A stretch of DNA of 18,894 bases, taken from the NCBI GenBank assembly GCA_029778515.1, contig JAKOQD010000289.1, forward strand, positions 1 to 18,894. Direction: 5' to 3'. Under the pieces are notes generated by a model. The model was not told the origin of the DNA and searched no databases. It was given only the letters and a program-made list of their open reading frames with translations. Below are positions 6,885 to 16,204 of this stretch, one piece after another. This DNA is from Actinomycetes bacterium (lineage in GTDB: Bacteria; Actinomycetota; Actinomycetes; Propionibacteriales; Propionibacteriaceae). The translations under genes were made by a program, and so were the position numbers. The number at the start of each line of letters is the position of its first letter. The stretch's first letter is position 1.

Positions 6885-6931
6885 CGCGTCCGCTCGATTC
6901 GTCCGGATTTCTCCCGACGTGAGCGGACGCG
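6885..6931 (+). terminator. 11-bp inverted repeat after prs; possible terminator or regulatory hairpin
   Basis: CGCGTCCGCTC (6885-6895) and GAGCGGACGCG (6921-6931) are perfect inverted copies with a 25-base loop, starting four bases after the prs stop. No T-run follows, only ATAAGCTTTCC, so this is not a textbook intrinsic terminator. It may be a Rho-independent-like hairpin of the GC-rich type or a protein site. The rest of the gap to rplY (6932-7069) shows nothing else clear. Confidence 0.45.
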
Positions 6932-7069
6932 ATAAGCTTTCCGGGTTGCCTCGGCGAGGGGCCCGGCGAGGACGCCAACGGCCCGTGATCGACAAGGCGG
7001 AGCATGTGCGCCGCTGATCACTCCCTCGCCCAGGATTGGTAAATGGATGAGGTTGAGGAGCAAGAGCAA

Positions 7070-7681
7070 GTGACTGACAGCAAAATCGCAGCAGTGACCC
7101 GTACCGAGTTCGGCAAGGGCGCGGCGCGGCGCACCCGGCGGGCTGGACTCGTTCCCGCCGTCCTGTACGGCCACGGCACCGATCCGGTGCACCTGTCGCT
7201 GCCCGGCCACGAGGTGCAGCTCGCACTGCGCGTCGCCAACGCGGTGCTGGAGCTGTCCGTCGACGGTGGCAAGACGGAGCTGGCGCTGGCCAAGCAGGCC
7301 CAGCGGAACCCGATCAAGGGCAACGTCGAGCACCTTGACCTGGTGATCGTGAAGAAGGGCGAGAAGGTCACCGTCGAGGTGCCGCTGCTCGTCGTCGGCG
7401 ACCACCCGGCCGACCGCATGATCGTCATGGATCAGCAGACCATCTCCCTCGAGGTCGAGGCGACCCACATCCCGACCGGTGTCGAGATCAACATCGCCGG
7501 CCTCGAGATCGGCGACACCGTCACCGCCAAGGACCTGGTGCTGCCCAAGGGCGCCGTGTTCCCGGGCGAGCCGGACGACCTGATCCTCTCCGTCGCCGCC
7601 ACCCCGAGCCAGGCTGCGCTGGACGCTGAACTGGCTGGTACTGACGAAGGCGCCGAAGCCGAGGCCGCCGAAGAGGCGTGA
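7070..7681 (+). CDS. rplY: 50S ribosomal protein L25, long CTC-type form
   Basis: L25 binds 5S rRNA in the large ribosomal subunit. Here it is the two-domain TL5/CTC type known from actinobacteria and Thermus. The N-terminal beta-barrel RNA-binding domain starts with TEFGKGAARRTRRAGLVPAVLYG. The second beta-rich domain includes VPLLVVGDHPADR, THIPTGVEINIAGLEIGDTV and the VLPKGAVFPGEPDDLILSV stretch. The protein ends in an acidic, alanine-rich tail (DEGAEAEAAEEA). GTG 7070 is preferred (203 residues) because GAGGAG at 7055-7060 lies nine bases upstream and it gives the usual family N-terminus. ATG 7043, with CAGGA ahead of it, would add nine acidic residues. pth follows after nine bases, so the two are probably co-transcribed. 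Confidence 0.95.
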   Translation: MTDSKIAAVTRTEFGKGAARRTRRAGLVPAVLYGHGTDPVHLSLPGHEVQLALRVANAVLELSVDGGKTELALAKQAQRNPIKGNVEHLDLVIVKKGEKVTVEVPLLVVGDHPADRMIVMDQQTISLEVEATHIPTGVEINIAGLEIGDTVTAKDLVLPKGAVFPGEPDDLILSVAATPSQAALDAELAGTDEGAEAEAAEEA

Positions 7682-7690
7682 TCTGGCTTC

Positions 7691-8293
7691 ATGGCTGATT
7701 GGCTGGTGGTCGGGCTCGGTAATCCGGGCCCGACCTACGCATCTCACCGGCACAATGTCGGTTTCATGGTGGTGGACGAGTTGGCGCGGCGCGCCGGCGT
7801 CCGCTTCTCCCGGTCGCTAACGCTGCGCGCGGAGACCGCCCAGACCCGCATCACCGCGTCCGGTGGTATCGGTGGCATCGGTGCGGACGCCGACCGGGTG
7901 GTACTGCTGAAGTCGCGCACCTTCATGAACGAATCCGGTATCGCGGTGTCGAAAGCCGCGAACTACTTCAAGACCCCCGCCGACCACCTGGTGGTGGTGC
8001 ACGACGAACTCGATCTCGATTTCGGACGCATCCGGCTGAAGTTCGGCGGCGGCGACAACGGCCACAACGGCCTTAAGTCGATCCGCCGGCACCTCGGCAC
8101 CGGCGACTTCTTCCGGGCGCGCTACGGGGTGGGGCGTCCGCCCGGCCGCCAGGTCGCAGCTGACTATGTGCTCAGCCCGTTCCCGTCCGCGCTGAGCGAG
8201 GACGTGGCGGTAGAGGTCTCCCGCTGTGCGGACGCGGTCGAATCGCTGCTCACCCAGGGGCTGGACGCGACCCAGGGTCGCTTCAACTCCTGA
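7691..8293 (+). CDS. pth: Peptidyl-tRNA hydrolase
   Basis: Pth cleaves the ester bond of peptidyl-tRNAs that drop off the ribosome, recycling tRNA in the cytosol. The 200-residue protein has the family N-terminus VVGLGNPGPTYASHRHNVGF with Asn11 and the catalytic His21. It also has FMNESG (substrate-binding Asn, about residue 79), VVHDELDLDFGRIRLK (conserved Asp, about 103) and GGGDNGHNGLKSI. A short insertion rich in glycine and isoleucine (ASGGIGGIGADADR) lies between strands in the N-terminal third and is probably a surface loop. The ATG start lies nine bases after rplY. The rplY-pth pair fits joint action in translation. Confidence 0.96.
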   Translation: MADWLVVGLGNPGPTYASHRHNVGFMVVDELARRAGVRFSRSLTLRAETAQTRITASGGIGGIGADADRVVLLKSRTFMNESGIAVSKAANYFKTPADHLVVVHDELDLDFGRIRLKFGGGDNGHNGLKSIRRHLGTGDFFRARYGVGRPPGRQVAADYVLSPFPSALSEDVAVEVSRCADAVESLLTQGLDATQGRFNS

Positions 8294-8321
8294 CCGTTCA
8301 GTTGGTGTCGGATGCCGCGAG

Positions 8322-8333
8322 TAGGGTGATGCG
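8322..8333 (+). promoter_or_regulatory. Candidate leaderless promoter of mfd
   Basis: TAGGGT at 8322-8327 matches the -10 pattern and ends six bases before the mfd GTG at 8334. There is no Shine-Dalgarno sequence, so the mRNA may begin at the start codon itself. The spacing is the same as in front of ispE. Confidence 0.45.
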
Positions 8334-11300
8334 GTGATTCTTGACGGCTTGATCGAACTGGTCGGCAGCGAGCCGGTGATCGCGGAGGCCATCGCCGACA
8401 GCGACACCGGACGGCTGCCCGCGCTCGATCTGACCATGCCGGAGCCGCTGCGGCCGGTGTTCATCGCCGCCCTCGCTCGCCGGACCAGTCGGACGATCCT
8501 GCTGGTCACGTCCACTTTCCGGGAGGCGGAAGCACTAACCAGCGCCTGCACTTCGCTGCTGGACGAGCATGACGTCGCCTACTACCCGGCCTGGGAGACC
8601 CTGCCGCACGAACGGCTCAGCCCGCGCTCGGACACGGTCGGACGCCGGCTCGCGGTGCTGCGTCGGCTGGCCGGAAACGACGTGCTGCCGGCTCCGCGGG
8701 TGGTGATCGCACCGGTGCGTTCGGTGCTGCAGCCGCAGGTGGTCGGGCTCGGCAACCTGCTGCCGGTGACGCTGGTGACCGGCGAGGACTACGGACTGGA
8801 GGACGTCGCCCGCGGCCTGGTCGACGCCGCCTACATCCGGGTCGACCTGGTCGAACGACGGGGCGAGTTCTGCGTCCGCGGCGGCATCATCGACATCTTC
8901 CCGCCAACGCTTGAACACCCGGTACGCGTCGACTTCTTCGGCGACACCGTCGAGGAGATCCGCCCGTTCAGCGTCGCCGACCAGCGCTCCTTCGACGAAA
9001 CCCTGCCCGAAGTCGTCGCATCACCTTGTCGCGAGCTGCTGATCACCGAATCGGTGAAGGCCCGCGCGGCCGAGCTTGCCCGCACCCATCTCAACGCTCC
9101 CGGCAACCTGGGCGAGCTCTTCGACAAGATCGCCTCCGGGCACGCGGTGGACGGCGTCGAAGCGCTCGCGCCGGTCCTGGTGGACGGACTCGAACTGTTG
9201 ATCGACGTGCTGCCCGCCGACACCCAGATCCTGCTGTCCGACCCCGAGCGCATCCGCGCCAGAGCCCACGAGCTGGTGATCACCAGTGAGGAGTTCCTGC
9301 GCGCCTCCTGGGCCGCCGCGGCCGAGGGCGGCGTGGCGCCGATCGACCTGGGAGCGTCCGCGTATCGCTCGCTGGCGGACGTCCGCGCGCACGCGCTTGA
9401 GCTGGGCCAGGCCTGGTGGAGTCTTTCGCCCTTCAGCGCCGGTCCGGACGAGAGTGCGGACGGGATATCACCGGCCACCGTCGAATCAGCGACGGTATCC
9501 GCCTGGGACGTGAGCGCGGTCCCGTCTCGCACGGTCCAGGCCACGGAGGCGCCGGTCTGGCGCGGCGACACCGAGGCCGCGGTCGCGTCCATCCGGGAAT
9601 CCGCAGCCGCGAAGCACCGGACGATCCTGGTGGCCGACTCCAGCGGGCTCGCGGCCCGCCTGGTCGAGATCCTCAAGTCCGCCGACATCCCGGCCAGCCG
9701 TCCCGAACAGCTCGCCGAAACCCCCGAACCGGGCACGGTCACCGTGGTCAGGGCCGAGTTGCGGCACGGCTTCTCACTTCCCGGCAGCGATCTGGACGTG
9801 TTCACCGCCGGCGACCTCTCCGGCCAGCGCGAGGCCGACAAGGCGTCCCGCAAGATGCCCGCCCGCCGGAAGAACCAGATCGATCCGCTGGAGCTGAAAT
9901 CCGGCGACTCGGTGGTTCACGAAACCCATGGCGTTGGCCGCTACGTCGAAATGGTGCAGCGGACGGTCGCCGGCGCCACCCGCGAGTACCTGGTCCTCGA
10001 CTATGCGTCGTCCAAGCGCGGCCAGCCGGCGGACCGGTTGTTCGTCCCGATGGACCAGCTGCAACTGGTCACCCGTTATGTGGGTGGCGAGAATCCGACC
10101 CTCGACCGGCTCGGCGGTGCCGACTGGAAGAACCGCAAGCAACGGGCCCGCAAGGCCGTCCGGCAGATCGCGGCCGAACTGATCAAGCTTTACGCGGCCC
10201 GGCAGGCGTCCCGCGGCCACGCGTTCGCTCCCGACACGGTCTGGCAGAACGAACTCGAGGATGCGTTCGCCTACGTCGAGACGCCTGACCAGCTGTCGGC
10301 GATCACCGAGGTCAAGGCCGACATGGAGCAGGTCGTGCCGATGGATCGGCTGATCTGCGGCGACGTGGGCTACGGCAAGACCGAGATCGCCGTCCGCGCT
10401 GCTTTCAAGGCGGTGATGGACGGCAAACAGGTGGCGGTGCTGGTGCCGACGACCCTGCTGGTGCAGCAGCACCACGCCACCTTCGCCGACCGCTATGCCG
10501 GCTTCCCGGTGACCGTGTCCGCGCTCAGCCGCTTCCAGACCGAAGCGGAGAAGAAGAAGGTGGTCGCCGGGCTGGCCGACGGCGGCATCGACGTCGTGGT
10601 GGGCACGCACCGGCTGTTCTCCGACCAGATCGATTTCAAGGATCTCGGTCTGGTGATCATTGACGAGGAGCAGCGCTTCGGCGTCGAGCACAAGGAGGCG
10701 CTGAAGAAGCTGCGACTGAACGTCGACGTGCTCTCGATGAGCGCCACGCCGATTCCGCGGACGCTGGAAATGGCCATCACCGGCATTCGCGAGATGAGCG
10801 TGATCGCCACCCCGCCGGAGGAGCGGCACCCCGTGCTCACCTTCGCCGGACCCTACGATGCCGGCCAGGTGCGGGCAGCGATCCGGCGCGAACTGGCGCG
10901 CGAAGGTCAGGCGTTCTATATCCACAACCGGGTGCAGTCGATCGAGAAGACCGCCCAGCAGATCGCCGAACTGGTGCCAGAAGCGCGAGTCGCGGTCGCC
11001 CACGGCCAGATGAACGAGCACACCCTCGAACAGGTGATGGTCGACTTCTGGGAGCGCCGCTTCGACGTGCTGGTCTGCACCACGATCGTCGAGGCCGGCC
11101 TGGACATCTCCACCGCCAACACCCTGCTGATCGAGCGCGCCGACCTGCTCGGCCTCTCCCAGCTGCACCAGCTTCGCGGACGGGTCGGACGCGGCCGCGA
11201 GCGTGGCTACGCCTACTTCCTGTATCCGCCGGAGAAGCCGCTCACCGAGACCGCCCACGACCGGTTGGCGACAATGGCCGCACACACCGACCTCGGCGCG

Positions 11301-11927
11301 GGCATGGCGATTGCGATGAAGGACCTGGAGATCCGCGGCGCCGGCAATCTGCTGGGCGGCGAACAGTCCGGTCACATCGCCGAAGTGGGTTTCGACCTCT
11401 ACATCCGGCTGGTCGGTGAAGCCGTCGCGGAGTTCCGCGGAGAGGACACCGAGCCCGAGCCGGAGATGAAGATCGAGCTGCCGGTGGACGCGCACCTGCC
11501 CGGCGATTACGTCTCGTCCGAGCGGCTGCGGCTGGAGATGTACAAACGGCTGGCCGCGGTCACGTCCGCAGCCGACATCGCCGCCGTCCGCGAGGAACTG
11601 GTCGATCGCTACGGCGAACCGCCGGCGCCGGCCGAGGCGCTGCTCGCGGTGGCCGCGTTCCGGCTGGCCGCGCGGGCGCACGGAGTGAACGAGGTGGTCG
11701 CGCAAGGGAACATGATCCGGTTCGCGCCGGCCGTTCTGCCGGATTCGGCGCAGTTGCGGCTCTCCCGGCTCTACCCGGGCTCGCAGGTGCGCAAGGCGAC
11801 CGAGCTGATCCTGGTGCCGCGGCCGATGACCCGTCCGATCGGCGGCCAGCCGATCACCGACGCGCCCCTCCTGGAATGGGCGAGCAAGGTGCTGAGCGAC
11901 GTCTTCACCGTCCCCGCCAGCCGATAG
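8334..11927 (+). CDS. mfd: Transcription-repair coupling factor Mfd
   Basis: Mfd is an ATP-driven DNA translocase that pushes RNA polymerase stalled at a lesion off the template and recruits UvrA to start nucleotide excision repair. The 1197-residue protein has full family length and all modules in order. These are the UvrB-like N-terminal region (AYYPAWETLPHERLSP; GGIIDIFPP) and the CarD-like RNA-polymerase-binding domain from about residue 520 (LKSGDSVVHETHGVGRYV). The translocase follows, with Walker A GDVGYGKTEIA (about 676-686), Walker B DEEQRFG (about 777), SATPIPRTLEMA (about 803) and the TRCF motif with LHQLRGRVGRGRERGYAYF. The C-terminal regulatory domain completes it. No indels or internal stops are seen. 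The gene ends at TAG 11925-11927, which overlaps a candidate -10 for the next gene. Confidence 0.97.
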   Translation: MILDGLIELVGSEPVIAEAIADSDTGRLPALDLTMPEPLRPVFIAALARRTSRTILLVTSTFREAEALTSACTSLLDEHDVAYYPAWETLPHERLSPRSDTVGRRLAVLRRLAGNDVLPAPRVVIAPVRSVLQPQVVGLGNLLPVTLVTGEDYGLEDVARGLVDAAYIRVDLVERRGEFCVRGGIIDIFPPTLEHPVRVDFFGDTVEEIRPFSVADQRSFDETLPEVVASPCRELLITESVKARAAELARTHLNAPGNLGELFDKIASGHAVDGVEALAPVLVDGLELLIDVLPADTQILLSDPERIRARAHELVITSEEFLRASWAAAAEGGVAPIDLGASAYRSLADVRAHALELGQAWWSLSPFSAGPDESADGISPATVESATVSAWDVSAVPSRTVQATEAPVWRGDTEAAVASIRESAAAKHRTILVADSSGLAARLVEILKSADIPASRPEQLAETPEPGTVTVVRAELRHGFSLPGSDLDVFTAGDLSGQREADKASRKMPARRKNQIDPLELKSGDSVVHETHGVGRYVEMVQRTVAGATREYLVLDYASSKRGQPADRLFVPMDQLQLVTRYVGGENPTLDRLGGADWKNRKQRARKAVRQIAAELIKLYAARQASRGHAFAPDTVWQNELEDAFAYVETPDQLSAITEVKADMEQVVPMDRLICGDVGYGKTEIAVRAAFKAVMDGKQVAVLVPTTLLVQQHHATFADRYAGFPVTVSALSRFQTEAEKKKVVAGLADGGIDVVVGTHRLFSDQIDFKDLGLVIIDEEQRFGVEHKEALKKLRLNVDVLSMSATPIPRTLEMAITGIREMSVIATPPEERHPVLTFAGPYDAGQVRAAIRRELAREGQAFYIHNRVQSIEKTAQQIAELVPEARVAVAHGQMNEHTLEQVMVDFWERRFDVLVCTTIVEAGLDISTANTLLIERADLLGLSQLHQLRGRVGRGRERGYAYFLYPPEKPLTETAHDRLATMAAHTDLGAGMAIAMKDLEIRGAGNLLGGEQSGHIAEVGFDLYIRLVGEAVAEFRGEDTEPEPEMKIELPVDAHLPGDYVSSERLRLEMYKRLAAVTSAADIAAVREELVDRYGEPPAPAEALLAVAAFRLAARAHGVNEVVAQGNMIRFAPAVLPDSAQLRLSRLYPGSQVRKATELILVPRPMTRPIGGQPITDAPLLEWASKVLSDVFTVPASR

Positions 11928-11930
11928 GAT
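11925..11930 (+). promoter_or_regulatory. Candidate -10 element for the lipoprotein-mazG pair
   Basis: TAGGAT overlaps the mfd stop codon. It would start transcription at about 11937, one base into the upstream candidate ATG (11936) and 26 bases before ATG 11963. Evidence is motif and position only. Confidence 0.3.
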
Positions 11931-11962
11931 CGCCGATGGCGCACGAAACGAAAGTGGGACAG

Positions 11963-12490
11963 ATGCACAAGGCAGCCTTCAAGCTCGCAGGACTGGTCGC
12001 CGGGACGGTGGCCCTCGTCGGTTGCGCGGGCGGGAACCCGACAGTGGCGGCCTATGTCGGGGCGGAGACCATCTCGCAGGCCAAGGTGGACGGGGTCGCG
12101 CGCGTGCTCGCCGACGCCACAGCCGATGCGACCGACACCGCCGGTGGCTACGGCCAGACCGTGGTGGCGATCCTGGTGCAGTCGAAGCTCGCCGCCCAGG
12201 CCGCCGCGACGAAGGGCATCACGGTCTCCGACGCTGAGCGCCAGCAGGTCTACGACAGCAACGAGCTGTACACCGTGCTGCTGAACAACCCGGCGACCGC
12301 CGACTTCATGCGCGAGTACGCGAACACCGCGGTCATCTTCTCCACCGAGGAAGGCAAGGCCGGCGTCAACGAGCTGCTCGGCAAGACCACGATCACGGTG
12401 AATCCGCGCCTCGGCACCTGGGACGCCGCAATGGGCGGCGTCGTCCAGGGCAGCACCGGATCGCTTTCCGAACTGGCCAGCGCGAAGTAG
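11963..12490 (+). CDS. SurA-N-type lipoprotein (peptidyl-prolyl isomerase/chaperone-like, no PPIase domain)
   Basis: The product is a predicted membrane-anchored lipoprotein on the outer face of the cytoplasmic membrane. From ATG 11963 the N-terminus is a compact signal peptide with lipobox LVGC, giving the lipidated Cys21. The mature part resembles the helical SurA N-terminal chaperone domain: AAYVGAETISQAKVDG, a long helix, then SKLAAQAAATKGITVSDAERQQVYDS, ending near VNPRLGTWD. No parvulin domain follows. At about 175 residues it is a stand-alone N-domain protein, as found beside mfd in other actinobacteria. ATG 11936 would add nine residues. The ribosome binding site for 11963 is weak (GGGA at 11956-11959). 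mazG starts five bases after the stop. The actual substrate is unknown. Confidence 0.8.
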   Translation: MHKAAFKLAGLVAGTVALVGCAGGNPTVAAYVGAETISQAKVDGVARVLADATADATDTAGGYGQTVVAILVQSKLAAQAAATKGITVSDAERQQVYDSNELYTVLLNNPATADFMREYANTAVIFSTEEGKAGVNELLGKTTITVNPRLGTWDAAMGGVVQGSTGSLSELASAK

Positions 12491-12495
12491 TCGAC

Positions 12496-13125
12496 GTGGC
12501 GCAGCCACAGCTCGAGCGGCTGGTCGCCGTGATGCACCGGCTGCGCTCGGGTTGCCCCTGGGACGCGGAGCAGACCCACCTCTCGCTGGTGCGCTACCTG
12601 GTCGAGGAGACCCTTGAGGTGGTCGAGGCTATTGAGGCGGGCGACGACGACCAGCTCACCGAGGAACTCGGCGACCTGCTGTTGCAGGTGGTGTTCCACG
12701 CCGAAATCGCAGCCGAGTCCCGCCGTTTCGACATTGAGGATGTGGCTCGGCGAATCGCGGACAAGCTGGTGTCCCGGCATCCGTACGTGTTCGCCGAGGC
12801 GGACGTGCCGTCCGACCTGGTCAGCTCGTGGGAGCGGGCGAAGGCAGTGGAGAAGGGCCGCGATTCGGCATTGGACGGGATTCCGGAGCGCCTGTCCGCG
12901 CTGACCAGGGCCCAGAAGGTGCTCGGCCGCTCGCGCAGCCACGGACTCGATCTCGCTTCCTTGGGCGTCGAGCCGGCCGATCAGGCCGCCCCGGAACTTG
13001 GCACCGCGTTCCTGAGCCTGGTCGCCAGAGCCGACGAGCTTGGCCTGGACGCCGAGCAGGCCGCACGCTCGGCCCTTCGCGACCTGGAGTCCCGCGTCCG
13101 CGTAGCCGAAGCCAACTCTCGCTGA
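12496..13125 (+). CDS. mazG: Nucleoside triphosphate pyrophosphohydrolase MazG
   Basis: MazG hydrolyses nucleoside triphosphates, notably damaged or non-canonical dNTPs, to monophosphates and pyrophosphate, and in some bacteria lowers (p)ppGpp. The N-terminal MazG domain is complete: CPWDAEQTHLSLVRYLVEE, EVVEAI and the metal-binding helix EELGDLLLQVVFHAEIA. These supply the EExxE and ExxD side chains that hold magnesium. It continues with SRHPYVFAEADV and SSWERAKAVEKG. The second half (residues about 130-209) is the shorter, less conserved C-terminal MazG segment. At 209 residues it is shorter than the E. coli two-domain enzyme but within the actinobacterial range. GTG 12496 lies five bases after the lipoprotein stop, so the two genes are probably one transcript. 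Confidence 0.93.
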   Translation: MAQPQLERLVAVMHRLRSGCPWDAEQTHLSLVRYLVEETLEVVEAIEAGDDDQLTEELGDLLLQVVFHAEIAAESRRFDIEDVARRIADKLVSRHPYVFAEADVPSDLVSSWERAKAVEKGRDSALDGIPERLSALTRAQKVLGRSRSHGLDLASLGVEPADQAAPELGTAFLSLVARADELGLDAEQAARSALRDLESRVRVAEANSR

Positions 13126-13220
13126 TACCCGCGAACGGTCCCTGAGGAGGCTGGTGAGGCACGAGCCAGCCGCCCGCGTTGGGTCACCGCGACAACACAT
13201 TGGACGCAGCGTCCACCCGC

Positions 13221-13300
13221 ACCCACCGTCATCCGCTCGCACCCACCGTCATCCGCTCGCACCCACCGTCATCCGCTCGCACCCACCGTCATCCACTCGC
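13221..13300. repeat. Four-copy 20-bp tandem repeat
   Basis: Four head-to-tail units of ACCCACCGTCATCCGCTCGC occupy 13221-13300. Only one base differs (13295, A for G in the last unit). A partial fifth unit (ACCCACC) runs directly into the dispersed hairpin repeat. Each unit contains CCGTCATCC, which is also the left edge of that hairpin repeat. It has no spacers and is not a CRISPR. It lies in the 312-bp mazG-eno gap, where no gene is supported. Confidence 0.9.
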
Positions 13301-13307
13301 ACCCACC

Positions 13308-13333
13308 CGTCATCCCGGCGCAGGCCGGGAACT
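13308..13333 (+). repeat. Dispersed hairpin repeat, copy 2
   Basis: This copy has the same orientation as copy 1. TCCCGGC (13313-13319), GCAG and GCCGGGA (13324-13330) form a 7-bp stem. The outermost A-T pair of copy 1 is lost here (A-A). It abuts the tandem array and lies about 105 bases upstream of the eno start. Confidence 0.75.
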
Positions 13334-13396
13334 GACCAAGACATCGACGTGGCGTCCAGTAACTTCCGGCGGGCTGCCCCCGAGGGCGGTCAACGC

Positions 13397-13402
13397 TAGG
13401 GT
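13397..13402 (+). promoter_or_regulatory. Candidate -10 element of eno
   Basis: TAGGGT at 13397-13402 would start transcription near 13409 and leave a leader of roughly 30 bases containing the ribosome binding site GAAAGG (13425-13430). The -35 is unclear. Confidence 0.5.
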
Positions 13403-13404
13403 AG

Positions 13405-14721
<1,317 letters not shown>

Positions 14722-14736
14722 TTGACACCTGTCCCG

Positions 14737-14766
14737 TCGGAGATTCCGGCCTGCGCCGGAATGACG
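14737..14766 (-). repeat. Dispersed hairpin repeat, copy 3 (inverted)
   Basis: ATTCCGGC (14743-14750), CTGC and GCCGGAAT (14755-14762) form a perfect 8-bp hairpin, 21 bases after the eno stop. Read on the minus strand it equals copy 1, except that the third stem pair is T-A instead of C-G, changed on both arms. It could also serve as the 3' hairpin of the eno mRNA, although no T-run follows. Confidence 0.75.
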
Positions 14767-14866
14767 GTGACCTGGCGTGCGAGCGCGTCGGCGGATTCCG
14801 CCGGCGCGCTTTGCCGTCCTTGGGCGCGGTCCCGCGCGTCCGCGTGGCGCGCCGCGAGGGCCCGCC

Positions 14867-14872
14867 TATCCT
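14867..14872 (+). promoter_or_regulatory. Candidate -10 element of the ftsB-type gene
   Basis: TATCCT fits the TAnnnT pattern and would give a start at about 14879 and a leader of some 17 bases. The call is based on motif and spacing. No strong -35 is seen. Confidence 0.4.
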
Positions 14873-14895
14873 TGACCAGATGAGAATCGAGGGCC

Positions 14896-15459
14896 ATGGC
14901 TCGCGGCACGCGTAGCCCGCGCAACGACACCGCCGGCCCCGGACGCCCCACGCGGCGCACCCGGGCCGGCAGCCGTGCGTCCGGTCCGGACACGCCGAGC
15001 GAGCCGCCACCGCGGGATCGCAGGGACGAGGTGCCGGTCTGGCGCCGTGGCCTCCACGTCACCCGGCGCGCCATCGTCCTGATCCTGGTGGTCGTGGCCC
15101 TGGTCATCTCCTTCGGTGGTTCGCTGCGCGGCTATCTCGCCCAGCAGCACGAACTGGCGGTGGCTGAGCAGGAGATCCGCGATCGCTCGGCGCAGATCGC
15201 CGACCTTGAGGCCGAACTGGCCCGCTGGGACGATCCGGACTACGTCAAGGCGCAGGCACGCGACCGTCTCGGCTGGGTGATGCCAGGGGAGACCGGCTAT
15301 CGCGTGATCGGCGCGGACGGCAAGCCGATCGGTGGCGGAGTGGTGATCGAATCGGCCGAGAAACTGCCGGCCGGCGAGCACGAACCGGTCTGGTGGGATC
15401 GGCTCTGGGGCTCGATGCAGGCCGCCGACGCGCCTGCCCGCAAGGTCACCTCGCCGTAG
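14896..15459 (+). CDS. FtsB/DivIC-family septum formation initiator
   Basis: This small bitopic membrane protein belongs to the division complex that bridges FtsL and FtsQ at the septum. The 187-residue product begins with a long basic, proline- and arginine-rich cytoplasmic tail (residues 1-57), typical of the actinobacterial form. One transmembrane helix follows (about 58-75, AIVLILVVVALVISF). Next come an extracytoplasmic coiled coil (about 80-108, EQEIRDRSAQIADLEAELAR) and the conserved DDPDYVKAQARDRLGWVMPGE segment of the DivIC family. The C-terminal tail is variable. The ATG at 14896 has GAGGG three to seven bases upstream. The position after eno matches mycobacterial Rv1024. DivIC and FtsB names are both used for this family, so no symbol is fixed. 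Confidence 0.9.
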   Translation: MARGTRSPRNDTAGPGRPTRRTRAGSRASGPDTPSEPPPRDRRDEVPVWRRGLHVTRRAIVLILVVVALVISFGGSLRGYLAQQHELAVAEQEIRDRSAQIADLEAELARWDDPDYVKAQARDRLGWVMPGETGYRVIGADGKPIGGGVVIESAEKLPAGEHEPVWWDRLWGSMQAADAPARKVTSP

Positions 15460-15637
15460 CAAACCGGAAACCGGGCGGCAGCCATGACGGGATATCGGAG
15501 CCGTGGCGTCAGCCCGAGTGACGGGGCAGCGTCAGGACGGATCCGCTGCCGAGATCGCGACCCGGTGCAGCCTCGACAGGCTTGACCTCCCGAACTCCGT
15601 CGACGGTCTCAATCACCCGAGCTTCACCCATGGGAGA

Positions 15638-16204
15638 ATGTCCGGCGTGCCGAGCTTTGAACCCCTGACCCAATCGGACGTGGCCGCGGTCACCGCCCAA
15701 CTCGGACGCGAACCTCGCGGCTCGGCCGGGGTGGCCTGGCGTTGTCCCTGCGGTAAGCCGGGCGTGGTGGCCACCAACCCGCGGCTGCCGGACGGCACCC
15801 CGTTCCCCACGACCTACTACCTGACCTGTCCGCGCGCCACTGCGGGCTGTTCCACGCTGGAAGCCGAAGGGCTGATGGCTGACATGACCGAGCGGCTCAC
15901 CAGCGATCCCGAACTGGCGTCCGGCTACACCGCCGCCCACGAGGCGTACCTCGCTGATCGCGCCGAACTCGGCGATGTGACCGAGATTGCCGGCATCAGC
16001 GCCGGTGGCATGCCGTCCCGGGTGAAGTGCCTGCACGTGCTCGCCGCGCACTCGCTGGCCGCGGGCCCGGGTGTGAACCCGCTGGGCGACGAAACCCTGA
16101 CAAGGCTTGGCGAGTTCTGGTCGCGGCCGTGCCTCAGCGCCACCGACCCCGAAACCAGCCCCGAACAGCCCGGACGCGAGCCGGAGCCCGCGGATCGTGG
16201 CTGA
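15638..16204 (+). CDS. DUF501 family protein
   Basis: This is a conserved actinobacterial protein of unknown function, equivalent in position to mycobacterial Rv1025. The 188-residue product has a cysteine cluster (WRCPCGKPG, then YYLTCPRATAGCSTLE) and the family hallmark GGMPSRVKCLHVLAAHSL followed by GPGVNPLGDE. The repeated Cys and His residues could bind a metal, but this is inference. Start choice: ATG 15638 begins where the family normally starts, but GGGAG (15632-15636) is only one base away. The GTG at 15647 has that site ten bases upstream and would also suit a leaderless start from GAGAAT (15634-15639). The open frame further upstream (from 15503) shows no family similarity. The 178-bp gap after the ftsB-type gene has no other gene. 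The stop overlaps the ppx start by eight bases. Confidence 0.85.
   Translation: MSGVPSFEPLTQSDVAAVTAQLGREPRGSAGVAWRCPCGKPGVVATNPRLPDGTPFPTTYYLTCPRATAGCSTLEAEGLMADMTERLTSDPELASGYTAAHEAYLADRAELGDVTEIAGISAGGMPSRVKCLHVLAAHSLAAGPGVNPLGDETLTRLGEFWSRPCLSATDPETSPEQPGREPEPADRG

Noticed and set aside
9774..11705. Long open frame (about 640 codons) on the minus strand opposite mfd
   Set aside because: It is exactly antisense to conserved mfd motifs, its composition is His/Gly/Arg/Asp-rich, and it shows no domain. It is an artefact of GC-rich codon use.
13221..13333. Repeat array considered as a CRISPR
   Set aside because: The 20-bp units are contiguous with no spacers and no cas genes are nearby.
15503..15637. 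N-terminal extension of the DUF501 protein
   Set aside because: There is no family similarity before 15638 and no ribosome binding site at 15503.
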